The translations under genes were made by a program, and so were the position numbers. The notes under the pieces are model-generated. The model saw only the letters and a program-made list of their open reading frames with translations, did no database searches and was not told the DNA's origin. This document shows, in pieces, positions 27,694-35,168 of a stretch of 64,000 nucleotides of DNA (the stretch's first letter is position 1; each line of letters begins with the position of its first letter). The stretch spans positions 1 to 64,000 of the forward strand of contig CAZHTM010000006.1 of assembly GCA_964535735.1 (NCBI GenBank). The letters run 5' to 3'. The stretch is from J089 sp964535735 (GTDB lineage: Bacteria; Fidelibacterota; Marinisomatia; Marinisomatales; J089).

Positions 27694-28239
27694 TCAACGA
27701 GTGGACTTATTCCAGAGGTTTTCTGAAGACTGTCCACGATCAACCCATCGGGAAAGGACAAATAGATAATCCGAAAGGCGATTTAAATAAATTAACCAGT
27801 TCTGAGAACCATCTTCCTGTGACAGAAATTGGGCTATTCGTCGTTCTGTTCGTCGACAAATGGCCCTGGCCATATGAATCCGACTCTGGAGATCCGTTCC
27901 ACCAGGAAGTAAAAACTCTTTCAGCGGTGGCAAATCCTGATTTCGCGTTTCCGTTACCGTTTCTAATTCCGTAATCCTTTGGGGAGTCAACAGCGGGTGG
28001 TCAAGTTTAGGGGACGCCAGTTCCCCTCCAAGATTGAACAGATCATTCTGAATTCTTTGAATTTCATCCCCAATCGTATCTGGAGGAGAACCAGACCGAA
28101 CCAACCCCAGAGCCGCGTTTAATTCATCTAATGTCCCAAGGCATTCAAAATGAATATCCGCTTTAGGGAGAGTGGTGCCATCACTTAGCTGACTGGTGCC
28201 AGAATCGCCTTTTTTTGTGATCACCCGTGAAATGCGCAT
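27694..28239 (-). CDS. Cob(I)alamin adenosyltransferase, PduO type
   Basis: This enzyme transfers adenosyl from ATP to cob(I)alamin to give adenosylcobalamin. The PduO signature is the N-terminal TKKGDSGTSQLSDG at about residues 9-22, with ATP-binding ECLGTLDELNAALGLV near 33-48 and the central Arg-rich ARAICRRTERRI near 130. The length of 181 is typical. It would supply the coenzyme of the acyl-CoA mutase encoded nearby. It shares one base with the stop of the antiporter gene. Confidence 0.93.
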   Translation of the reverse strand: MRISRVITKKGDSGTSQLSDGTTLPKADIHFECLGTLDELNAALGLVRSGSPPDTIGDEIQRIQNDLFNLGGELASPKLDHPLLTPQRITELETVTETRNQDLPPLKEFLLPGGTDLQSRIHMARAICRRTERRIAQFLSQEDGSQNWLIYLNRLSDYLFVLSRWVDRGQSSENLWNKSTR

Positions 28240-29690
28240 TAAAAGAAAACCAGTGAGACGATAATGAAAGTAGGAATTAAAATGGGCAACGAGTATTTCA
28301 GTATGTAACCAAAGAAACTGGGCATGTCCACGCCGGCCTGCTCGGAAATGGATTTCACCATAAAATTAGGGGCATTTCCAATATAGGTATTGGCGCCCAT
28401 AAATACAGCACCACAGGAAATGGCCATGAGCGTCTGAGGAAATACTTCCATAAGGGTAATTGGGTCGCCACCGGCAGAATTAAAAAACACCAGGTACGTG
28501 GGCGCATTGTCCAAGAAACTGGATAAACTTCCCGTCAACCAGAAATACATAGTATTTACAGGTTCGCCGTTGTGGGATACCATATTGATAATGCTGGCCA
28601 AGGCGCCATGAGTGCCGGCTTTCAAAATGGCAATGGCGGGAATAATGGTCACAAAAATCCCCGCAAATAATTTGGCCACTTCCACGATAGGGAACCAGTT
28701 AAAATCATTGGCCTGGCGTACCTCCTGAGAAGTGATCTTCATACTCACTACCGTCAGGGCCAACAGAAGTAAATCCCGACAAAGGTTTTGAAGTTCAATT
28801 TCCACATGATGGACGTTAAAGGTGATATTGGGTCGCCAAAAACCACTCATAAGAACGGAGAGCACAACTCCTGCCAGGAGTAAGAAATTTATTCCACCTT
28901 CCACACCTAATTTCTGGGAAGAATCCTTTTCAGGTTGTTTTGAAAGGTCTTCTTTCCGATAGGCCAAAACATCGATGATATAAAAAAGGGTTAACAGAAT
29001 CGCCACCACTAACAACATAGGTTTTAACAATGCCGTTGTTGTCCAGAAAAAATGAACGCCTTTCAGGAATCCCAAAAAGAGGGGTGGATCGCCCAGTGGT
29101 GTTAAGGAACCGCCAATATTCGCCACTAAAAAAATGAAAAATGCGATCACATGTACCTTTTTTTTCCGCCATGCATTGGCCTTTAATAAAGGACGAATCA
29201 ACAGCATAGCTGCGCCGGTTGTTCCCATCCAACTGGCTAGAAAGGTTCCAATGATTAAAAATAATAAATTAATACTAGGTTGTCCCACCAATTGACCGCG
29301 CAAACGAATACCGCCAGAAATAGTAAACAGGGCCAAAAGGAGGATGATAAACGGAATGTATTCTAAGAGTGAGACATGCAAAAGTTCATAAACAGTAATG
29401 GACTTCCCTTCCACAAAAAAGAATGGAATGAGGAGGACCAGGGCCCAGAAGGCCGAAACTTTTCCAAAATTGTGATGCCAAAACTCAGGGGCAACTAGCG
29501 GAAAAATTGCGATAGACAGCAAAATTCCCGCAAAAGGTATGGCCCAATAAATTGACAAAGTGGCTCCATCTAAATGGGGAGCGGCATGATGTAATTCCGT
29601 CCCTGAATTCGCCAACAATCCCACAGGGAATAATACCAACAATGGAAAAATCCATTTCCAGTTGAAACCGCGATATGTTGTCAAAATCAT
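28239..29690 (-). CDS. Sodium:proton antiporter-like membrane transporter
   Basis: The 483-residue polytopic protein has about 12-14 hydrophobic segments. It belongs to the ion transporter (NhaD/ArsB/CitMHS-like) superfamily: the first repeat has ANIGGSLTPLGDPPLFLGFL near residue 200, and the second has SLSSFLDNAPTYLVFF near 395, the form expected of sodium:proton antiporters of Bacteroidetes-type genomes. Together with NQR, such a protein would link sodium and proton gradients. Substrate cannot be proved from sequence. It is transcribed divergently from the small nqrM-like gene. Confidence 0.78.
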   Translation of the reverse strand: MILTTYRGFNWKWIFPLLVLFPVGLLANSGTELHHAAPHLDGATLSIYWAIPFAGILLSIAIFPLVAPEFWHHNFGKVSAFWALVLLIPFFFVEGKSITVYELLHVSLLEYIPFIILLLALFTISGGIRLRGQLVGQPSINLLFLIIGTFLASWMGTTGAAMLLIRPLLKANAWRKKKVHVIAFFIFLVANIGGSLTPLGDPPLFLGFLKGVHFFWTTTALLKPMLLVVAILLTLFYIIDVLAYRKEDLSKQPEKDSSQKLGVEGGINFLLLAGVVLSVLMSGFWRPNITFNVHHVEIELQNLCRDLLLLALTVVSMKITSQEVRQANDFNWFPIVEVAKLFAGIFVTIIPAIAILKAGTHGALASIINMVSHNGEPVNTMYFWLTGSLSSFLDNAPTYLVFFNSAGGDPITLMEVFPQTLMAISCGAVFMGANTYIGNAPNFMVKSISEQAGVDMPSFFGYILKYSLPILIPTFIIVSLVFF

Positions 29691-29759
29691 GATTTTCCTC
29701 TCAGGGTTAAAAAATCAGGAAGCAAAGTTACAAGCGAACCTTCCGAATCTTGAAGAAAT

Positions 29760-29775
29760 TTCCAGAATCCTGGAA
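29760..29775. promoter_or_regulatory. Short palindrome in the antiporter/nqrM intergenic region
   Basis: TTCCAG-AATC-CTGGAA is a perfect six-base inverted repeat with a four-base spacer. It lies 30 bases before the nqrM start and 69 bases before the antiporter start. It could be a regulator-binding site or a small RNA hairpin. No regulator is identified. Confidence 0.3.
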
Positions 29776-29805
29776 CTCCTAATTCCATATTTCGTAAATT
29801 AAACC

Positions 29806-29982
29806 ATGCAATTAATACTATCCATTCTGATTTTAGCCCTCGCCGTAGGCGGTATGGCCATCGGCGTCATCTTTGGGCATCATCCTCTCCAAGGGTCCTG
29901 CGGAGGCGACGGCGGTTGCGAAGTATGCAGCGGTAATCACGCCTGCCAGCAAAAACCCGTTCCGATCAAATTACCGAAATAG
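29806..29982 (+). CDS. nqrM: Small membrane protein resembling the NQR maturation factor NqrM
   Basis: This 58-residue open frame reads on the plus strand between the antiporter and apbE. It has one N-terminal helix at about residues 3-23, then G-x-x-LQGSCGG with Cys 32, Cys 38, Cys 41 and Cys 47, and a Lys-containing end. NqrM (DUF539) proteins share exactly this plan: a single helix followed by KGSCGG and a CxxC-type cysteine cluster. NqrM is needed to insert the iron centre held by NqrD and NqrE. Its stop lies within the apbE end, a 12-base tail-to-tail overlap. Location beside nqr strongly supports the call. Confidence 0.82.
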   Translation: MQLILSILILALAVGGMAIGVIFGHHPLQGSCGGDGGCEVCSGNHACQQKPVPIKLPK

Positions 29983-30858
29983 CGCCTTCATTCCAGAACT
30001 TAACCGTTCCCGGAATTCATCAGCGTCGGTCCGAATTACCAACAACACCTCAACATCTGGCAGCGATTCCACAAGCTGAAGACCGTCCTCCTCTCCCATT
30101 ATCATTAATGCCGTCGCCAGTGCATCCGCGAAAGCACAGGTTGGCGCCACAACCGTGGCGGAAGCCACGCCATTTTCCATAGGATACCCGGTTCGAGGAT
30201 TGATGGCATGAGAATACTGCTTGCCCTGATAATAATGGAAGGCCCGATAGTCTCCACTAGTAGCGACAGCCTCATTGCTAACGTGAATCACCGATTCTAA
30301 TGCATCGCCCGGTGCCGAACCCGCCACCGGACGGTCAATACCAATAATCCAGGCTTTCCCTTGCTGATTCCACCCGCGGCACCGGATTTCCCCGCCAATT
30401 TCCACTAAATAATTCACCACTCCCTGAGTGTCCAAAAACTGAGCTACCTGATCCACTCCAAATCCTTTGGCAATGGCATTCAGATCCAATGAGAGCCCTT
30501 CTCGGAGTTTTTTCAGCTGGCGTCCGGTAATGTCTATGTATTGAAATCCTGTNNNNNNNNNNNNNNNNNNNNNNNNNNNNNNNNNNNNNNNNNNNNNNNN
30601 NNNNNNNNNNNNNNNNNNNNNNNNNNNNNNNNNNNNNNNNNNNNNNNNNNNNAGAACAGAATCAATTCCGGCCTGTAATTCTTTAGACGTGTGCTGTCCC
30701 GCAAGTTCAACCGTTATGGAATATGTCGTCCCCATGGTATACCCGTGCATCTGAACCCATGAGGGATCCTGAGTACACTGAACCCCCAGCAGGAGGAATG
30801 TAAAAAAGCCCAACAGATGTCGGGCTTTTTTCGAAGAGTGAGGCACGGATTTAACCAA
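29971..30858 (-). CDS. apbE: FAD:protein FMN transferase (ApbE), lipoprotein, interrupted by an assembly gap
   Basis: ApbE attaches FMN covalently to Thr of SGAT motifs in NqrB and NqrC. The N terminus is a lipoprotein signal (LLLGVQC lipobox, Cys at residue 28), followed by MHGYTMGTTYSIT. After the gap come LDLNAIAKGFGVDQVA, LVEIGGEIRCRG, VATSGDYRAFH and SHAINPRTGYPM, with the Mg-binding Asp in FADALATA. Homologues suggest about 260 bases are missing rather than 100, with a true gap length of 1 modulo 3. The start overlaps the nqrF end by eight bases, so it is the last gene of the nqr operon. Confidence 0.93.
   Translation of the reverse strand: MVKSVPHSSKKARHLLGFFTFLLLGVQCTQDPSWVQMHGYTMGTTYSITVELAGQHTSKELQAGIDSVXXXXXXXXXXXXXXXXXXXXXXXXXXXXXXXXXXTGFQYIDITGRQLKKLREGLSLDLNAIAKGFGVDQVAQFLDTQGVVNYLVEIGGEIRCRGWNQQGKAWIIGIDRPVAGSAPGDALESVIHVSNEAVATSGDYRAFHYYQGKQYSHAINPRTGYPMENGVASATVVAPTCAFADALATALMIMGEEDGLQLVESLPDVEVLLVIRTDADEFRERLSSGMKALFR
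30553..30652. other. Assembly gap (100 N) within apbE
   Basis: Exactly 100 N replacing the middle of the apbE N-terminal half. The reading frame happens to continue across the placeholder, but the family length implies that more sequence than this is missing. Confidence 0.97.
30802..30831 (-). terminator. Terminator-like hairpin inside the start of apbE
   Basis: AAAAAAGCCC and GGGCTTTTTT form a perfect ten-base stem around a ten-base loop. This is the shape of an intrinsic terminator on either strand. It lies 20-50 bases after the nqrF stop codon, but within the apbE signal-peptide codons (residues 10-19, KKARHLLGFF). It may end most nqr transcripts and let only part read into apbE. Chance from the codon content of a signal peptide is the alternative. 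Confidence 0.45.
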
Positions 30859-32074
30859 AATTATCGTAAGCGATCATTTCCGGTTCCACACCCAAATCGT
30901 AGAGCATTTTATTTACAGCCGCAATCATGGGTGGTGGTCCGCACATGTAATATTCAATCTCGGTTGGATCTTCATGTTTGCTCAAATAGTTGTCCAAAAC
31001 GACCTGGTGAATAAATCCTGTCGGTCCGGTCCAATTATCCTCTGGCAGAGGCTCGGAAAGGGCAACGGTATATGAAAAGTTCGGAAACTCCTCGGCTAGC
31101 CCCTTGAAATCATCATCATAAAACATTTCCCGAAGAGAACGAGCTCCATACCAAAAACTAACCTTCCGCTTGGTCCGTTTGGTCTTCAGGAGATCAAATA
31201 AATGACTGCGCATGGGTGCCATACCCGCTCCTCCGCCGATATAGAGCATTTCTCGGTCTGTTTCTTTAGCAAAAAATTCACCGTAAGGACCAGAAATCAC
31301 CACTTTGTCGCCTGGTTTCAAGTTAAAGATATAAGACGAGGCAATTCCGGGAGGCGCATCTGGCGCCCAAGGCGGCGGCGAAGCAATTCGCACATTTAAC
31401 ATGACGATATTGCCTTCTGCGGGATGGTTCGCCATGGAATAGGCGCGGAAAATAGGTTCATCATTCTCGGCGTGATATTGCCAAAGATTAAATTTATCCC
31501 AGGCGTCCCGGTATTCCTCTTCAATATCAAAATCCTTGTAATCCAGTTTGTAGGGCGGAATATCAATTTGAATATAGCCGCCGGCCCGGAAATCCAGGTT
31601 TTCCCCGGGAGGCAGTTCCAAAACCAATTCTTTAATGAAGGTGGCCACGTTGGAATTGGACCGCACAGTACATTCCCATTTCCGGATATTGAAAATTTCA
31701 TCCGGGACCTGGATCTTCATGCTTTCCTTCACCTTGACCTGGCAGGCCAGACGCCAATGTTCCTTGGCTTGTTTACGGTTGATATGATTGGTTTCCGTGG
31801 GAAGGATTTCACCCCCGCCTTCCAGAACCTGGCAACGGCACATAGCGCAGGTTCCACCGCCGCCACAGGCGGACGGCAGGAAAATATTTTTACGCGCCAG
31901 TGTTGTCAGGAGCGTTCCACCGGGATTGGTTGTAATGGATTTGTCCGGGTCCCCGTTAATTTCAATCGTTACTTCACCTTGAGGAAGCAGTTTTTTCTCT
32001 GCCAAATTCAGAAGAAGAACCAGAATCAGGATCAACCCCGTAAAGATAATGACGCCACTGATCGCAGTAACCAT
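30851..32074 (-). CDS. nqrF: Na+-translocating NADH:quinone reductase subunit F (NqrF)
   Basis: NqrF is the NADH-oxidising entry subunit. One N-terminal helix (about 4-24) anchors a 2Fe-2S ferredoxin domain with Cys 70, Cys 76, Cys 79 and Cys 111. Next comes an FAD domain with FRAYSMANHPAE and an NADH domain with YIGGGAGMAPMRSHLFDLL and the C-terminal MCGPPPMIAAVNKML, ending in the typical DNFG. The length of 407 is normal. It is last of the nqrABCDEF genes and runs into apbE. Confidence 0.97.
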   Translation of the reverse strand: MVTAISGVIIFTGLILILVLLLNLAEKKLLPQGEVTIEINGDPDKSITTNPGGTLLTTLARKNIFLPSACGGGGTCAMCRCQVLEGGGEILPTETNHINRKQAKEHWRLACQVKVKESMKIQVPDEIFNIRKWECTVRSNSNVATFIKELVLELPPGENLDFRAGGYIQIDIPPYKLDYKDFDIEEEYRDAWDKFNLWQYHAENDEPIFRAYSMANHPAEGNIVMLNVRIASPPPWAPDAPPGIASSYIFNLKPGDKVVISGPYGEFFAKETDREMLYIGGGAGMAPMRSHLFDLLKTKRTKRKVSFWYGARSLREMFYDDDFKGLAEEFPNFSYTVALSEPLPEDNWTGPTGFIHQVVLDNYLSKHEDPTEIEYYMCGPPPMIAAVNKMLYDLGVEPEMIAYDNFG

Positions 32075-32083
32075 AATACGCCT

Positions 32084-32695
32084 CTATAAATCGATTCCAG
32101 AGAAAGCCATGAACGCCATGGACAATAAGCCGGTCAACAACATAGTGATTCCCAATCCTCGGAGTCCGGGAGGGACATCGGAATACCGGAGTTTATGCCG
32201 GATCGCCGCCATGGAGGCGATCGCCAAGAACCATCCCAGTCCGGCGCCAAATCCGTAGACCGTGGATTCACCAAGGGTGTAATTCCGTTCCACCAAAAAC
32301 AGGGAGCCACCAAGGATAGCACAATTCACGGCTATGAGCGGAAGAAAAATCCCCAGACTTTGATAGAGAGCCGGGGCAAATTTGTCCATAATCATTTCCA
32401 CCAATTGAACCATGGCAGCAATGGTGGCAATAAAGACAATATATTCCAAATAACTGAGATCCACCTCAGGAAGCCCGGCCCAGGACAACGCACCTTTTTC
32501 CAAGAAGAAATGGTAGAGTGCCCAGTTGACCGGCGCGGTAATGGTGAGCACAAAGGTCACTGCCATACCCAGTCCTACCGAGGTGTCCACTTTCTTGGAA
32601 ATAGCCAAGAATGAGCACATCCCAAGGAAATAGGCCAATAAGATGTTTTGAATAAAGATTGATTCGACGGCTAGGGATAAATAATGTTCAAACAT
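32084..32695 (-). CDS. nqrE: Na+-translocating NADH:quinone reductase subunit E (NqrE)
   Basis: NqrE is one of two homologous six-helix membrane subunits that form the central ion channel with NqrD. Conserved cysteines are seen in GMCSFLAIS near residue 26 and VNCAILGGS near 120, the ligands of the membrane iron-sulfur centre. The length of 203 is typical. It starts four bases after the nqrD stop. Confidence 0.96.
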   Translation of the reverse strand: MFEHYLSLAVESIFIQNILLAYFLGMCSFLAISKKVDTSVGLGMAVTFVLTITAPVNWALYHFFLEKGALSWAGLPEVDLSYLEYIVFIATIAAMVQLVEMIMDKFAPALYQSLGIFLPLIAVNCAILGGSLFLVERNYTLGESTVYGFGAGLGWFLAIASMAAIRHKLRYSDVPPGLRGLGITMLLTGLLSMAFMAFSGIDL

Positions 32696-32699
32696 GGCT

Positions 32700-33323
32700 C
32701 TATTCCTCCGCTCCGGTCAAGGACCGTTGAACCCAAATAATCAATCCAAGGATGATAAACGCCCCTGGAGATAATACCAGTAACCCTACGTTTTGGTAGC
32801 CCGCCTGATAAAAGGATTCGGGAATGATTTGGAAGCCCATGAGCGAGCCGCTCCCGAATAGTTCTCTGAAAAAGGCGACGGTGATTAAGATCAATCCATA
32901 CCCCAATCCGTTGCCTAAACCGTCCAAGAGGGAAGCTCCCGGTGGATTTTGCATAGCAAAGGCTTCGGCCCGGCCCATAAGAATACAGTTAGTGATAATC
33001 AGCCCAACAAATACAGAAAGCTGTTTACTGATATCGTAGAGATATGCTCGCAAAATCTGGTCGGCGATAATCACCAGAGATGCAATAATGGTCAACTGGA
33101 CGATGATGCGCACTTTCCCTGGAATCCACTTTCGGAGGAGGGAAATGATGGTATTGGAAAGGGTCAAAACAAAAATCACCGAAAGGGCCATTACAATGGA
33201 GGTCTCCATCTTTACCGTCACCGCCAAAGCGGAACAAATCCCCAGAATCTGAACCGCAATGGGATTGTTAGCTACCAGCGGATCAGCCAATACCTGCTTG
33301 GATTTACGACTCATAATGCTCAT
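32700..33323 (-). CDS. nqrD: Na+-translocating NADH:quinone reductase subunit D (NqrD)
   Basis: NqrD is the six-helix partner of NqrE. The conserved cysteines lie in GICSALAVT near residue 28 and TNCILMGRAEAF near 112. I choose the ATG at 33323, which overlaps the nqrC stop as ATGA and gives 207 residues beginning MSIMSRKSK. A start at 33341 would add six residues lying within nqrC. Hydrophobic segments fit the known fold. Confidence 0.95.
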   Translation of the reverse strand: MSIMSRKSKQVLADPLVANNPIAVQILGICSALAVTVKMETSIVMALSVIFVLTLSNTIISLLRKWIPGKVRIIVQLTIIASLVIIADQILRAYLYDISKQLSVFVGLIITNCILMGRAEAFAMQNPPGASLLDGLGNGLGYGLILITVAFFRELFGSGSLMGFQIIPESFYQAGYQNVGLLVLSPGAFIILGLIIWVQRSLTGAEE

Positions 33324-34000
33324 GGCTGTTCCCCTTTCCAAATTTTACTAAAGAAGGGTTTATAGGTCTGTAAGTTATCAGCCAGAAACGCAGTGACGCC
33401 TCGACCGGTCATGGTAGCGCCCGAAATACCATCCACCTGGTGAACGGATGCCTTGCGCGTGGGATCCACCTTGCCTTTGATCACCTGGATACTGGTCAAC
33501 TGATCCTGTTCATCCACGATCCGCTTCCCGATGAAATTTTTAGTAAACCATTCTTTCTCGATTTCACCACCCAGACCCGGGGTTTCTCCATGCTTATAAA
33601 AGGTAATGCCCAACACGGTTTTTCCATCCGGCTCCAGCGCCAGGTAACCATAAATCGTAGACCACAACCCTTTTCCGGAAATGGGGAAGGCATATCCATC
33701 CACCTTACCATCCACAGTTTTTTCATAGACCACCAGATTTCCATCTGGATCCACATCCCCGTTTTCGTTGAGGTGGACTTCTTTAACCGTTGTTTCAAAA
33801 GCATTCAGAATTTCCTGCTCACTCAATTTTTTTGAATGATCCTCAGGGATATGCAAGGAGCGCAGGATATTCCGCTTCATGTCGATTTCTTCATTCAGTT
33901 GCTGGCGATCTTTCAGCGACGTAGCCGCAACCGATACCAGCAGACCCAAAATCACCGTAACCAGGGTAGTGAATGTCAGGGTATACGCATTACTTCGCAT
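33320..34000 (-). CDS. nqrC: Na+-translocating NADH:quinone reductase subunit C (NqrC)
   Basis: NqrC is a single-helix, periplasm-facing flavoprotein. From the ATG at 34000 it has 226 residues starting MRSNAYTLTFTTLVTVILGLLVS. The FMN-attachment motif SGAT is in VDGISGATMTGRGV near residue 195, the site modified by ApbE. The domain core with GKGLWSTIYGYLAL and HGETPGLGGEIE matches the family. A longer frame from 34048 overlaps nqrB by 59 bases and is less likely. It overlaps nqrB by 11 bases as chosen. Confidence 0.95.
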   Translation of the reverse strand: MRSNAYTLTFTTLVTVILGLLVSVAATSLKDRQQLNEEIDMKRNILRSLHIPEDHSKKLSEQEILNAFETTVKEVHLNENGDVDPDGNLVVYEKTVDGKVDGYAFPISGKGLWSTIYGYLALEPDGKTVLGITFYKHGETPGLGGEIEKEWFTKNFIGKRIVDEQDQLTSIQVIKGKVDPTRKASVHQVDGISGATMTGRGVTAFLADNLQTYKPFFSKIWKGEQP

Positions 34001-35165
34001 AGCGTGCGACCCTCCTTTTGATGTGGCCTTTGACCACGTAATAATCAATCAGGGGTGAAAACGCATTCATGAGCAACACGGACAACATGGCACCTTCAGG
34101 ATAAGCAGGATTTACGGCACGGATGGTTACGGTTAAAAAACCAATCATGAACCCGTAAATCCACCGTCCCCTTTCCGTATAGCTAGCCGACACAGGGTCG
34201 GTGGCCATGAATACTGCCGCAAATAAAAAGCCACCCATTACCAGGTGATAATGGGGAGGAATCGTGAGCATGGTATTGTCGGAATATCCGCTGAACACAT
34301 TGGTCAACGCCGATGTAACCACCAAGCCCAATACCGCCCCCAACATAATTCTCCAGGAACCAATCTGGGTCACGATTAAAATGAGGGCGCCGATTAGAAT
34401 CATCAATTTACTGGTTTCACCAATGGAGCCGGGAATCCAGCCCATGAACATATTGAACCAGGAAAAATCAAATTGATGGACCGCATTCAATAAATGCACC
34501 GCCTGCTCTCCGGGTACGGTGGCGGGAACTGATAAGGCCGTGGCTCCTGAAAAGCCATCGGGTGCTAATAACCAAACACGGTCACCGGATATTTGTCCGG
34601 GATAAGCAAAAAAGACGAATGCTCGGGCGGTTAATGCAGGATTAAAAATATTTTTACCGGTTCCCCCAAAGATCATTTTTCCAATGACGGTTCCGAAGGT
34701 GGTGGCGATGATCAGTTGCCACAGCGGAATGGTAGGCGGCATAATTAAGGGAATCAATAATCCCGTAACTAAAAATCCTTCATCCACCTCCTGTTTCCGC
34801 ACCACCGCAAACAGAAACTCCCAAAATCCGCCGACCATATAGGTCACCAAAAGCATGGGAATAAAAACCCGCGCACCGACCGCCAGATTGGCACCCCAAC
34901 CGCGCGTCACTCCCAGGGCTAAAGCCTCTTGATACCCAATGTTGATCATACCAAACACGGTCGCCGGAATTAAGGCAATCACCACCATAATCATCACCCG
35001 TTTCAGATCAACGCTGTCCCGGATATGGGGACCGGATTGCGTTTGTCGATCCGTCGAGAACATAATGGTGTCAAGGGCCTCGTATACTGGGAATAATTTT
35101 TCCAACTTTCCGCCCGGTTCAAAGGTTGGCCGGACAGAGGACATCATATTTTGTAGCATACCCAT
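33990..35165 (-). CDS. nqrB: Na+-translocating NADH:quinone reductase subunit B (NqrB)
   Basis: NqrB is the polytopic subunit that binds riboflavin and a covalent FMN and holds the quinone site. The 391-residue protein has about ten hydrophobic segments. Its FMN motif is DGFSGATALSVPA near residue 213. FGGTGKNIFNPAL, GGFLFAAVFMATDPVSA and NAFSPLIDYY match the NqrB/RnfD family. Length and place between nqrA and nqrC favour Nqr over Rnf. Confidence 0.96.
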   Translation of the reverse strand: MGMLQNMMSSVRPTFEPGGKLEKLFPVYEALDTIMFSTDRQTQSGPHIRDSVDLKRVMIMVVIALIPATVFGMINIGYQEALALGVTRGWGANLAVGARVFIPMLLVTYMVGGFWEFLFAVVRKQEVDEGFLVTGLLIPLIMPPTIPLWQLIIATTFGTVIGKMIFGGTGKNIFNPALTARAFVFFAYPGQISGDRVWLLAPDGFSGATALSVPATVPGEQAVHLLNAVHQFDFSWFNMFMGWIPGSIGETSKLMILIGALILIVTQIGSWRIMLGAVLGLVVTSALTNVFSGYSDNTMLTIPPHYHLVMGGFLFAAVFMATDPVSASYTERGRWIYGFMIGFLTVTIRAVNPAYPEGAMLSVLLMNAFSPLIDYYVVKGHIKRRVARYAK

Positions 35166-35168
35166 CGA

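Noticed and set aside
31424..32089. 221-residue open frame on the plus strand
   Set aside because: It lies fully antisense to nqrF, whose motifs are certain; the peptide shows no domain pattern and no ribosome site.
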